Below, one piece after another: positions 12,994 to 23,645 of a stretch of DNA of 64,000 bases. This DNA is from Polyporus tsugae (Eukaryota > Basidiomycota > Agaricomycetes > Polyporales > Polyporaceae): contig JAHRBS010000001.1 in NCBI GenBank assembly GCA_024305745.1, positions 620,001 through 684,000 on the forward strand. The letters are read 5' to 3'. Position 1 is the stretch's first letter, and each line of letters begins with the position of its first letter. The position numbers and the translations under genes are program-made. The notes beneath the pieces were generated by a model. The model had not been told where the DNA came from, did not search any database, and worked only from the letters and a program-made list of their open reading frames with translations.

Positions 12994-13211
12994 CAGACTC
13001 GGGAAGTTATCATGACCCAACCACCGTTTGACGCGTTTGGGCTTAGTATTCAGAAAAACATAACGCAGCACGGGTACGATTTGCATGAATGTTTAGCGTA
13101 GAAAGGGCAAGATGACTTGTAGCGGTTACACGGCGAATGCAAGAGGCCTTGAAAAGACTCACGCCATGCAGCAACTTGAAAGTCCGTCCGAAGCACGGTG
13201 CAGTATCAATA

Positions 13212-14198
13212 CTATGATCCCCGGGCGTTCAAGTGAATAGCAAATAACTGTCGCGAGAAACGCAGACTCGCCGAAACAAAGCGATTCTTGCCAAATAGCC
13301 AGCTGTGCCATTGCTCAGGTTCACGCCCAGCCAAACGTGACGTGCCCTTCGTGATCGCCCTCTCGAACTCATCACCTCCACGACGGAAGCTGGGAGACAT
13401 GACAAACGCAGCCTCGAGCATGGGGACATATTCGACCAGGCGAAGGCGTTCGTACTGCGCAATGGGATCCCGAGTCCAATTCGACATGTCAACGAAGCCA
13501 TCACTCCGGTGGGTCAAAGAGGCCATCAACGCTGTTGAATCCCCGTCAAAGTGAGACTCACCGAACCCGTGACCGAGATAACAAGACTCACTGGAAGTTG
13601 CGTTGCGCGAGGAGCTTGTGGTACCGCCTGAGCATCTCCGCAACAGTGTGATACGGCCCGGAGGCTGGGCGCTGTCAGCCAGCTCCCAGTCCCAGTCCCC
13701 GGCGGGCACCCATCTCCAAGATCTCAAGTTCTTCTTCAACGGCCTGTAGAAGCCAGCGTCGGGCAAAGGCTGGTTGTCGTCTCCTCCCGGAGCGCGAAGC
13801 ACCATTCCGAGATTGGTCACCCCAACGCAGAGCTCCGCGACGTCGTCGAGCAGCTTGCGCTCTTCTTCGGTATGGGAGAGCTTGCGGGACGCGCCGCCTC
13901 CCTGGTCTCGAAGTCGGTAGAGGGAGTACTGTGTGAACGAGACTAACCCGGTCGTCTGGAAGGCGGCGGGGATGAAGGCGGCGAGTGCCCGCCGCTCAGC
14001 CTCGCTCAGCTTCAGTCGCATCGACTGAGCTATGTCCTTGCATGTCGACTCGATGAGCGACCATTGCGGTTGACTCCATGAAGAGCCCGACGTCGGGCTA
14101 CCAGAGGATGGGGATCGCGACGGACTGGATCCTCTCTGTGGACCGGAACCAGCGCTCAGTCGTCGCGGAGTCATTCTGCTTCCGGGCGGGCGCGACAC
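13212..14198 (-). CDS. Unrecognised protein; structure uncertain
   Basis: One open frame of 328 codons spans this region. The first ~35 codons overlap the GH78-like relic and are probably not coding; an ATG at 14021 starts a more convincing stretch (LSEAERRALAAFIPAAFQTTG). An alternative, spliced reading is attractive. A 38-nt candidate intron near 13670-13710 switches frame into AEMLRRYHKLLAQRNF. A GTGAGT...CAACAG intron then leads to DGLFDPPE and a stop at 13501. Both readings share the middle with FYRPLKKNLRSWRW. I do not recognise the family. No membrane helix or catalytic motif is evident. Confidence 0.45.
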   Translation of the reverse strand: MSRPPGSRMTPRRLSAGSGPQRGSSPSRSPSSGSPTSGSSWSQPQWSLIESTCKDIAQSMRLKLSEAERRALAAFIPAAFQTTGLVSFTQYSLYRLRDQGGGASRKLSHTEEERKLLDDVAELCVGVTNLGMVLRAPGGDDNQPLPDAGFYRPLKKNLRSWRWVPAGDWDWELADSAQPPGRITLLRRCSGGTTSSSRNATSSESCYLGHGFGESHFDGDSTALMASLTHRSDGFVDMSNWTRDPIAQYERLRLVEYVPMLEAAFVMSPSFRRGGDEFERAITKGTSRLAGREPEQWHSWLFGKNRFVSASLRFSRQLFAIHLNARGS

Positions 14199-15046
14199 CG
14201 AGGTTGAGCATGTAGAAGAGGATGGTGTTGGCTTCGACGTTGTGGCCAGTCATGCCGTTGCGCGCGCCCAGTCCACGAGGATGATGACGCCTGCAAGGGC
14301 GGTGTCGTCGACCTGCGTCGCTGCCCATTCCATCCCAGCCTTCCATTAGGGCTACTTCTTGGAGAAGTACTCGACCGGTCGCCGCTCCGGTGGATCAATT
14401 CCAGACGACGATGAGCGAGTGGAGGTGGTAGGTCAGGGAAACGACGCTGAACTCGCTGAACGGGTACCCTGAGGAGGGGAGCTGTCTGGCCGCGTTTCGG
14501 AAGTTGGGGAGAGAGTCAAAGGCGTTTCGGATGGAGATGAGGTCAAACGTCTTGATAGCGATACCATGGAGATGAACATGTCACCGGGCCACACGAGCCG
14601 GTCTCGTTTTTGCGCCGTCCGTGAGCGTGGATGTGCCATTTGTGATGGTAGTGTTCAGCCACCAGTCAAGAGTGCCGTTTACCGTCGAGTTGCTAGTGAT
14701 GCTGCCCAAGTCGATGAGACTATCACCACGCGTCGGGGTGATCGCTTGCCAAATGGTTGGCGTACGCTCCTGGATTATTATAAGTGGGTATCTAGGTCGC
14801 GGGTCACAATGAATGGCCTTCTTACCAACATACCAAACTCTGCGGTGGCTGTCAGCCAAGCAAAATGCAGTGGAACGCTAAACTACGTACCTGTTAAGCT
14901 TCTCGTCGTATAAATGGAACCATCCAGCGTAATTTGCAAGAAATCGTCTTTCCAGTGAGGAACCACGGTGAAGTGCACCCAGAGGTCGCGGATCGACAGC
15001 AGATCCGAATTGAGGTTGAGGATTGTGAGGTAGCGAAACGCACCGC
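14098..15046 (-). pseudogene. Relic of a GH78-type glycosidase (alpha-L-rhamnosidase-like)
   Basis: Read on -, scattered frames spell blocks characteristic of fungal six-hairpin glycosidases of the GH78 type. In order these are SGAFRYLTI, a segment ending NGTSTLTDGAK, RDRLVWPGDM, a STYHLHSL-like block and GHNVEANTILFYML. They sit in at least three frames and stops separate them, so the copy cannot encode an enzyme. The 5' part is cut abruptly at 15046, where a metallo-beta-lactamase-like fragment begins. The 3' part ends near 14100, before the family's C-terminal domains. Intact relatives are secreted plant-polysaccharide hydrolases. The assignment rests on the order and spacing of recognisable blocks. 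Confidence 0.65.
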
Positions 15047-15230
15047 TTTGCGAAAGCCGAGGTCGAAGATGAAGTTGTTATTGTTTTTGGTGCGGAAGAG
15101 GAGGAGTGTAAGGTAGGGGAGGGTTGCGCGTCGGCCTGGTCTGGCGGTGTCGATGGTGTAGTCGAGGGGGAGCTCGCGGAAGCCTGCCTCGAGTCAGTGG
15201 TGGAGACTCGGATGGCAGATTCGTGGAGGC
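15046..15230 (-). pseudogene. 5' fragment of the cluster's MBL-fold gene
   Basis: On -, one frame reads RELPLDYTIDTARPGRR followed by a LFRTKNN...FIFDLGFRK block. This matches residues about 25-75 of the open MBL-fold protein at 35115-36023 (CELPLDYLIDTAKPGER...FLFDLGIRK). It then stops abruptly and joins the GH78-like relic at about 15046. Only the N-terminal portion is present and the metal-binding motif is missing. It is the left-most trace of the amplified unit. Confidence 0.65.
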
Positions 15231-15239
15231 GCTTTCAGT

Positions 15240-15605
15240 CAGGCTTGCTCGGGCGGGATACAGTAGACAAGTCGACTAAAACCAAACGTCGAGGCTTGCT
15301 GGAGGTTGTGCATGGGTAAAGGGACTACTGCGAGGCGGGTCGAAGGGGAGCTGAGGATAACGAGCTCTGGAAGAAACGGAAGAGCGGTGTTGACGAGCGG
15401 CAGACGGGGTAAAAACCACGGCTGCGATGGCCTGCTAGGGCGGCTTTCAGTAGGTCTCGATGCGTGGAGGATTGACGATGAGAGAGCCTGCAAAGAGCCG
15501 GCGGTGAGAGGGATCAGAACTCAGCGCTCAGATCTCAGAGCCCACTCGCTTGTTCAGTATCCTCCACCTTCTTCCCTGAAACCACTCGCTTGCTCCTGGT
15601 GGACG
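15240..15605 (-). repeat. Repeat module U, copy A (short)
   Basis: This segment is a degenerate short copy of module U, which also occurs at 21030-22286, 23646-25177 and 30900-32286. A shared landmark is the GGTGTTGACGAGCGGC-like block at 15387, seen again near 21978, 24908 and (as GGTATTGACAAGCGGC) 31992. Each copy sits directly upstream of a TCP11-like start. On - the longer copies contain open stretches and a donor-like CTG|GTAAGT, so U may derive from a divergently transcribed gene that I do not recognise. Confidence 0.6.
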
Positions 15606-17530
15606 ATGACCGACATCTCTAACGCGTCTTTCCAATGGAACCTATTTTCCACACTCCAGCCCAGGCCCGAGCTCCGACTCGCATCCGATCCTGCGACGCG
15701 TCCTCCCGAAACTTCTGTCTCCTCAACGGTGTGGGGCCCGACTCTCCAGATGTCAAAAGGAAACACGAGGACTGCTACTATGATATAGGTATGTAAGCCA
15801 CTGAATGCCCTTCATACTTTGAAGAAGAAACCTAGGCTCATGCCGACGCGCGCGTAGACGATACCCATCTGAAGGCAACAACGAAGCCATTCCCGCGACC
15901 ATCTTCCTGGGACCCAGGAGCCATGTCCTCCCAAGCTCGCAGCTGATCGTGCAACCAGTCCTTTTGTCGACCACCCTCTTCCCCGTCTCTACGACGACGC
16001 CCACGGTTCTTCCGATCGATCTTGTTGAGACGAACGTCCTTCCTCCATCTGCTGGCCACGGGCCCCCAGCGCGTCCTCCCCTGACAAATTATTCTTCCCG
16101 ATAATCGCTGCTCCACGGTTGACTCAAATTCGCATGTACCGAACAAACGGCAAGCCGACTTGGAGGAACGTGTGAAGGAAATGGTTCATAGCGCATTCTG
16201 GATTCTGGAAAGAGGTATGATTGGTTTTTTTCAGCTCGCGCTTTCCTGTCGTTGACAGGTTTGGTCCGGGTTAGAATACAGGCGTCGAACTCGCCGTCAA
16301 GTTCTTGTGCAGACACGCAACTACTGCGGCTTTCACGACGGTACAAGGACGCACTTACAGCCTTCAAGCCCCTTCTTCCGAAGGACCTCTCCCCTTCTGG
16401 TTACCATTCGCTACCGTCTACGTCTGCGTCCCGCGGTCATGGACTTGCGTGACATCCATGTAGCCTTACGCGCACGTCCTTACACTGTCTACAAGCTTTG
16501 GACGAACCAAACCAACTGGCGGCGACGGAGGATCTCGTGCAACTCATCGCCGTTCAATCTTAAAGCTCGCAGAAATCATGAAGGAGTATCGAGCGCAGTT
16601 CATGCCGGGGTTCATGGAAGAGATGGGCGTAAAGGCGATGATCACCTAGCAGACTATGCTCAATCGAGGCCCTCGTCATGGCTTCCAAGTTGCGTTGACC
16701 CATCGTGGAAGACCTGGCTGAACAGGCTGCACGCGTCTACCTTTCCTGGCGCGGGCGTCCGACCTCTTCATCGTGGTTGGGTGTATCGACTTGTTCAAGC
16801 ACTCGCAACGACTTGCCGGTCACCTGTCCCCTCGCTAGTATTCGTCCCCGTGGCGACTATCCCGACCCTCCCGAACGTGACGAAACCTCAGCTAACGCCC
16901 CTCCCCTTCCCTTCTTCGTCACCACCCCGACGCTCCTCGCCGCCCAAAACTACTTCGTTATCGCGGCATCCCTCCGTTCGCTCCTCAGCCAGCCTCCTCG
17001 ATCCGGACTGTCACCCGAGGACCGCTCTCCGGACTTCACGGAGCGTATCTGTCCGCTGCTCAGAACGTTCGCCGCCAAGGAGCCCGGCGCGGAGTGCACG
17101 AAGATCGTCAACGTCGCCGGCGAAGGGTCGCGGGTCCGGCGCGCCTGCGCGGACGGCTCTCGCGGCTCCGACTTGGAGGAGAGAGCACGGCGGTCGATCG
17201 CACGCTCCAGCCGCGCGACCCGGTGTTCGTCCTCCTCCCGAGGCGCCTCTTACGAGAGCTTTCGGCGTGGTTGGTTCCTGGACCAGAGACGTCCAGAAGA
17301 TGAATCACATTCTGATAATCCAAATACATGACACGTCAGGCGCGACGTCTGCTGACGGGCCCGTTTATACGCTAGCGGAGAGGAAACGACCGTGAAGGCG
17401 GCCGCAGCTGGATTTGGGGCTGGAGGAATCAAAGAGCGTCGTCGGGGGGCTGGCAACCGGGGCGCGGGAGGCCGGCGGCGACCAAGGGTTTCGAGGATTT
17501 GATCCCAGCACTTCATGAAGTAACCCAATC
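15606..17530 (+). pseudogene. TCP11-like gene relic, copy A
   Basis: The copy begins with an ATG followed by a SNASFQ-coding block shared with copies B and, in part, C. In different frames it runs through a PDSPDVKRKHED block, an RVKEMVHSAFW block and an LAEIMKE...MEEMGVKAMIT segment. In-frame TAG at 16647-16649 interrupts that segment. Downstream are a TKIVNV block, an RVRRACADGS block and a VDRTLQPRD-like block. I tentatively assign it to the TCP11 family (regulators of cAMP/PKA-type signalling, yeast Sok1-like) because of the LAEIMK...F...M helix pattern, which I associate with agaricomycete TCP11-domain proteins. Stops and frameshifts are frequent, so no long product is possible. Confidence 0.5.
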
Positions 17531-17659
17531 ATGTTTAGCACTGACTACTATATCGTAAGTTCTACGAGAGAGAAAACAAAGATGGCAGAGAATTTGGCAA
17601 AACAAGCATGTACCCTAGAGTTTCATCTGCTGGGATGATATCGCACATACGTCGAACGC

Positions 17660-20095
17660 TTATCTTCCCATATAACCCTCCAACCAAAGCACCTTTCCAT
17701 CCGGAGTGAAGGTGACCTCTGACACATCGTAGTCGTAGTCAGAGAATGTTGCCACACACGACCCATCTCTGGTCCTCCACAGCCTCAGCGTCACATCCGA
17801 CGACCCCGATGCGATATACCTCCCGCAGGGAGAGAAACATGCCTTCAGAACGCGATCTGTGTGTCCTTCGAGCAAGAGGACCTCGACACCGGTGTATGCG
17901 TCCCAGATCTTCATCGTGCCGTCCTCAAACCCAGTCACCACCAGCTTTCCATCTGGTGATAACGCGGCCGCCAAGGCAGGCTTGGTCGTCCCGAAACGGA
18001 ACAGCTCTCCTCCAGTTTCAACGTCCAAAATTTTCGGCACATCGTTCCTAGGTGCGACGAAGAGACGCGTGCTCTCCGAGTCAAAGGCGGCGGTGAGTCG
18101 GAAAGCATTGCTACACCCCTCATGGACTGGACTCGAAAATGGCTGGCGCGGATTGTCTGACTCAACATCCCAGATATAGTAGATCCAAGCGCACCCAGAG
18201 ACAAGCCAACGTCCGGTGGGGGAGAACATGAGGAATGATATCAAGCAGCGACTCGGATCTGAGGCGTCTTCGAATTCGAGTACGGAAAGTAGCTGGAACG
18301 TATGTGCATCCCAGAGCCGGATGGTCTTGTCCCGAGATCCGGTTGTTGCAACCACGTCGCCGCTTGGAGACCATGCACAGCTCTCAATGGAGTCATGGTC
18401 GCTGTAGCCCTCGAGCACAGTAGGCTTGCATAAACCTTCACAGAGATCCCAGATTACTGCGCTCCCACCTGTGCCACCGGAGACGAGATATTGGCTGTCT
18501 GGGGAGAAGGCGAGCGAGAGAACGATCTCGTAGTTGGGGATGAACCATCGTCGGGCTATCGTTCCGTTTCCAACATCCCAGAGGATGATGGTACCGTCTG
18601 CAGACCCGCTTGCCACCCACGCACTGTCGGGGGAGGTGACAACAGCCCACAGCCGCCCGTCGTGACCGGCGGAGAGGTCTGAGTTGCGATTGAGTTAACT
18701 TTGCCTCTGGCAGTGAAAGTGCACTAGAACTCACATGTGTGGTTGGATGACACCGTGAGTGCGCCGCGCTGGAATAACCTGGGAAAGTGCTTTCCCAACT
18801 CGTGGGTCAAGAAGACATCACTCCCAGTATTCAGGTCGTCGACCAGCCATCTGATTTCGGGCTGGGAGAACTGAAGCAAGGTGTCTTCTAATTCCTGGTA
18901 TGGCTTTGATGAACCAGAGCGGGACGATTTGGAAAACGTGGTCATGAGGTCGTGGACATACCACCCGCGCGGGTGCAGCTCGACCAGTACTTCCTTCAAT
19001 GTTGCCCGTGAGCCAAGGAACTTCTTGAGTAGCACGATAACATCAGTGATCGTGGAGGAATGCAAGTCCAACTGTAGGACCAGGGACCGCAGCTGATTCG
19101 GCGACCAATCAAATGGTTGCGGGAATGTGTACGGGCTGCGTACTACAACAAGCGCGATGGCATGAGCTTCTGATTGAACAACTAGATAGTCTCGCGACTC
19201 CTCGAAATTCGCGGTTGAACATACCTTTCACAGTGAGGCTCTCCACCATAGATAGACCCCATCCCCAGTCCAAGAGCACCTCGCCAGCAGATGCAAGACC
19301 ATGGTTGACTTTCTGCGTATTACTAGTATATTCTCCGGGATGGAGAATGTCAACCTGCAGACCCATACTTGTTCAGCTGCGACAATTGCATTGATAGCCT
19401 GAACTCGGACTCACCGAGAGTGTCTGGAGCCGTGCTTGCCCCTGAGATACTAGGCGTCGCTTCATCACTTCGAGAGGTGCTCCAGTGGGATGACCGTCCG
19501 CTTTGACAAAGACAGCCATGCAGATAAGATGTATGACACTTGTGAATGCTGAGAGTGCTCGAACAAAGTCCAGGGGTGTCGCGAATAAAAGGTCAGAGAG
19601 GTGTAATGTTTGAATGTGCGTGCCGAGTCGGTGGCTGCATATGAGAGTGGAATGGTGCAGAAGCGTCGTGGGCGGATGCCAATCGATGTCCGAATTGGCT
19701 TCCTTCGAGTTACTGACGAGGTATTGCCGCAGCGGGGAAGTGAATGTGATGTTAGAAAGATTTGGGAGGTCGTTGAGGAGTGGGACAGGGGCGAAGTCAT
19801 TTGGATGGACGATGATGGAGCGAACAAATGGTTTCAGGTGGGAATTGAGCTGGAGGAAATCCCAGAAGGCGAAGATCTGACTCCTCCTCTTGAAGTTGGG
19901 ATCGGCAACGAGGATAGAGAGACTCCAGGGACGGAGATCATGACATGTGAGGGAGAGGTTGAGTATTGTCTCAACATTATCACCCGAATGGCTGATGACC
20001 CTCTCGATGACTTCCCAAGGCAGTCGGGGGGACATGGCGAGCAGAGGGGAAACCCCAACAGATAGTAAGAGTTGATCATCGATAAGAACGGGCAC
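17660..20095 (-). CDS. F-box/WD40 fusion protein, copy 1 (C-terminal frameshift)
   Basis: Four exons on -, 20095-19415, 19354-19225, 19181-18735 and 18678-17660, join in frame to 758 residues. Residues ~20-70 form an F-box-like start (RLPWEVIERVISHSGD). A ~330-residue lineage-type linker follows. From about residue 420 there is a WD40 propeller with repeated GTIILWDV, DKTIRLWDA and GTMKIWDA blade ends. F-box/WD40 proteins are typically substrate receptors of SCF ubiquitin ligases; substrate unknown. Compared with copy 2 (27376-29808), one base is missing near 17685. The frame shifts and the last ~20 residues are replaced by WLEGYMGR, removing part of the final blade. The DNA of the lost tail is still present downstream (GATATCATCCCAGCAGA). 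Confidence 0.75.
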
Positions 20096-20426
20096 TAGAT
20101 GACTAATTATAAACTCCTCAAGAGCGCCAGAGTCTTATAATGACGAATGTAACAACCGAGCCTAGGAGATTCGCCACCAAAGAGTCTCGGTCCATATCAC
20201 ACAAACACAGAAATAGCAAGTTACCGAAAGTTTCATACCTAATCCCACAGGCCAGACCATCATCATTTCCAGTAGGACAAACCGTTAGGGCGCAGCATCG
20301 TACTCTTCATTTAAACGGAAAGTACTCGATGTGTATCCCCAAATGCTGTCTACACACAGTGGATGGTTGTCGTGATTCTCCGTCTCGGGTGTGCCCTCCA
20401 GTGAATCATCCACCTCGACTGTATAG
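20096..20426. other. Spacer upstream of F-box/WD40 copy 1
   Basis: This is the presumed promoter of the F-box/WD40 gene (-). It aligns by eye with 29809-30108 upstream of copy 2, sharing blocks such as CCGAAAGTTTC and CTGGACAAA/GTAGGACAAA. It therefore belongs to the duplicated unit. No gene is supported. Confidence 0.5.
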
Positions 20427-21020
20427 TCACAGCAGCTCGGTCCTCTTCGGGCAGAACCCCCCTCCACACACACACCGGCCCGCAACACGACAAGTTGTGC
20501 ACGAGCTCAACAACCGGTGGTCGTGCGCTGCGTCCCACGCAAGGTAGATCCAGGCGCCCTCGTCCGACGTGCACCCAAGGACGCTAAGCCATGGGCCTGC
20601 GGGCCGGTCGAGCGAGTCTCCACATTCGATGCGTGCGCACTGACAAAGAAGTTGCTTGCGTGTAGAGCGCAGGGTCGCCGACGTGGTCGTAGTGGAGGTC
20701 AGAGTAGCGGACGTGCGCAACGTTGCGTGGCATGAGCCCGTCCTTGGCACGAAGGTGATCTGATGGATGCGCTCGAGGTAGTCCGGGGTGAGGTTTTGGT
20801 GGTCCTCGCGGATGCGGAGGTCGAAGAGGAATCTGGTGTGGCTGTTCTTGGTGTGGCGGAGGGGGAATGTAAGGCAGAGGAGGTTAGTTCGTTCACCTGC
20901 CCTGGCGGTGTCAATGCTATAGTCAAAGGGGAGCTCGCAAAAGCCGGCTTCAAGGACTGGGGTTAGACAGTAGGCTAGGTCCGGTTTGTGTGCAGACGGA
21001 TCTGTTGTGCAATGCTCCAT
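20427..21020 (-). pseudogene. MBL-fold gene relic 1
   Basis: Starting at ATG 21020 on -, the frame reads AHKPDLAYCLTP, then CELPFDYSIDTA, then FLFDLRIREDHQNLTP, closely matching the open gene at 35115-36023. A frameshift follows near 20745. The metal-binding strand continues in another frame as RYSDLHYDHVGDP, so the first motif His is Asp. About 75 codons are then missing, including the AGH region, before DEGAWIYLAWDAAHD. The result is a relic with lost frame, an altered metal site and an internal deletion. Confidence 0.8.
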
Positions 21021-21029
21021 GCCGCTATG

Positions 21030-22286
21030 TTCTGTGCGCACGTTAGCTGCGGTAACGAGCCACGCCTGATAGACATGGCATACCTGTGGTACGGAGATGA
21101 ATACAAGCTGGGTCGGAGGGCGAGCTCGCGCGGTGACGATGTCATGGAGGAGCTTTGTCCGGCTTGGTCTTGAAAAACGGTCCAACAATCCTGCAGATGC
21201 GTGACGGGCGAGATATGGGCTATCGAAACACTGAACACATCTGCTAATGTCCTTGAACGGTAGGATGCGTCGTCTCGGCATGTTCTAGGACGTCTGGACT
21301 CAGCGAAACATGTGACTTGGGATGGTGAGACTAAGGCAGACTAACGGAGGTTTGGAAGTCAGAGGGGGGGACGTTGTCCGTGTCTTCCAGCCTTGCCGAT
21401 GCATCATCCATGCCTGTCGAGATGGAGGCGCATTCATTCGCGAATCTGACGTCAGGATGAGGCCAACCGACGTGTCGGTGGCAAGTGGGGAGAGCTCTCG
21501 TTGGTCCGCCGTCATGCACTTGGCTGTTAGTGGGGTGCGGGCATCTATCTGGATGTTGCCGTACGTCCTCAGCGTGCGACATGGGGCTAGTAAGAACGTT
21601 CAAGCGGGCTGATACAGGAGTTGGGCGAGGAGGGTGCGATAAGCCGATGAGATAGCACATGGTGGTGGTGAGGACGCACGTGAGGATCTGAATCAGCAGA
21701 CACGAACCTGACACTGGCACGAACTGTTTACATCGCGGAGACAGTAGATCCAGGACGTTAGGATTCTGAACGAGAACCAGTCAAAGAAGTGAGTTGGGGG
21801 GAGGGAATTAAAGGCGAGACATGTACGACACTTACCAGAGGGTGCGACACGCGACACACGCACGACATGTAGCCATGGTGAGCATTGCTCCAGGTATTTT
21901 CGAGGTTTCCGACGGGTAAGGGCATCTGCGTCTCAGGTGGGACGGAGGAAAATCGGGTCTGGAAGAGACAGAACAGCGGTGTTGACGAGCAGCGGACGAG
22001 GTGAACCCACGCTGAGATGGCCTGGGAGAATGGCTTCTGGCAGGGCTTCCAGCAGGTGACACGTCGACAATTGAACGTTGAACGTTGACGTTGAAAGAGA
22101 CTGCGAGACGGCCAGCGAGACGAACGAGACGGCTGAGAGCATCGATCGCGAGAAATACAGTATGCGGAGAACGATCCGAGATCCGAGATCGGGCCCGGGC
22201 TTCTCGCTCTTCTCGAGCTGGCTCAACATCCTCCACCTTCTTCTCCAAATCCACCACGTTGCGGCACTCCCTGCTTCTGGTGGACG
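21030..22286 (-). repeat. Repeat module U, copy B
   Basis: About 1.25 kb of module U. It aligns with copy D around GTACGACACTTACCAGAGGG (21825; 31818), and with copies A, C and D around the GTTGACGAG-type block. On - an open stretch of about 140 codons (22257-21832) ends at a donor-like CTCTG|GTAAGTGTCG, and a hydrophobic stretch follows beyond it. The family is not recognised. The module separates the MBL relic (-) from a TCP11-like start (+), the same order as in copies A and D. Confidence 0.55.
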
Positions 22287-22640
22287 ATGCCGAGCATTGC
22301 TAACGCGTCTTTCCAATCAACGCCCAGGGTTTCCAAACGCCAATCTCAGGCCCGCGCTCATCAATCATCCGTCGCACCCAATCCTGCGACAAGTCCTCCT
22401 CCCGGCTTTTCTGTCTCAGCAACGTTGTGCGGCCGCCCGACTCTCCCAACGTCAAAAGGAAGCACGAGGAATTCCACTCTGATGTCAGCATGCCGGTCAT
22501 TGAAGGATATTGGAATGCCAGATGAAGACACCCTGCCAGTTTGGACGTTGAACAGGAACCTCGGCTCACGCCCCCGCGCATCGCTCGACTGGCGATTATG
22601 TGAATTACGTCAGGTCTTGATTAAACTGGCGGCATTCGAT
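22287..22640 (+). pseudogene. TCP11-like gene relic, copy B (5' end only)
   Basis: This copy has the ATG and the SNASFQ-type start (here IANASFQ), then the LPTSKGS and KDIGMPDEDTL region, matching copies A and D. Similarity ends near 22640, after about 350 nt. The rest of the gene and the F-box/WD40 neighbour are missing, so this is the truncated edge of a unit. Confidence 0.55.
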
Positions 22641-23645
22641 ATGGGAACGATCGTAGACCATCGTACAAGTGGTCAAAATGAGCTCTGCGGCACAACACGG
22701 GAAACATGCGCAATATGCTCACCGGGCACACGCGAAACACCATCCATCTCCTCGCCGACGGCTGGCTCGGGCGCGATGACGGTGACTTCGACTGGGTCTA
22801 AGACCTCTTTCCTCGTGCCGACATGTCATTCAGCGGCCGTTGTGGCGGTTCGCGGCCGATGAACCCTTCACCCGGGCCGCGCGTCCTGGTACAGCTCAGG
22901 ACCACTTACCACCACGGCAGCACGATCCTCGCTCTCGCCGGCTGCCAGCAGCGAGGTTCTGGCCATCAGAGCCGCATACGGTGGGGTGAACAGCTGTCGC
23001 ATCGCCTCGATGTGTCTGGAGACGAAATACGCCCATCCCGGTGCGCGCACATCCACGCCGGTCGTCCGAGTACCCGCCCTCGTGTGGGTTTTGAGAACAC
23101 CGGGCGGGCGGTCCAAGACCGTCCGTACGGCCTGTCCGCGAATCGTGCACTTTGTTCGTTCGGTCGCGCCGAGCGTGAGGAGTTGGGTTTGCGGACAGTG
23201 GTTTTCGAGTCCCATACAACCGCGCAAAATGCGACTTTTCGGACTTCAAGAAACCGGCAGCAGTCGTCGCGAAAGTGATTTAAGACTGTATATTTGCAGG
23301 TTAGAATGCGCTACAGCACCGCGGATGCGAGAAATGGGCAATTTACCTGTCGGGCGCGGGTAAAGCACTCCATAGCCCTTCGCACACAGCTTAAATGAGT
23401 GTCCTGTGCGCTGACTTAGGATCGCCCAAGTCCATGTCGATGGCAGGGACATACCTTCCAGACAGGCCTGCCATGGCGAGGCGGCGGCGGTTGGCTGACG
23501 GGGGTGCACCCATGCTTCTGTCGATTCTCGGAACCAGCACTCTTGACGGAGAACGGATCGCAAACATCGCAGAGGTACTCCTGTGACCTCTTCGCCCAAT
23601 CGTTAGCCCCGCAGATCCGTACCGGGTGAGGATGATCACATATTC
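22641..23645. other. Unique segment between unit copies; no gene supported
   Basis: This ~1 kb segment has no visible counterpart in the other units. Overlapping open frames of 60-150 codons exist on both strands, which is common in GC-rich DNA, but none shows recognisable motifs or a convincing splice chain. It may be inserted DNA or the remnant of deleted unit sequence. Confidence 0.4.
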
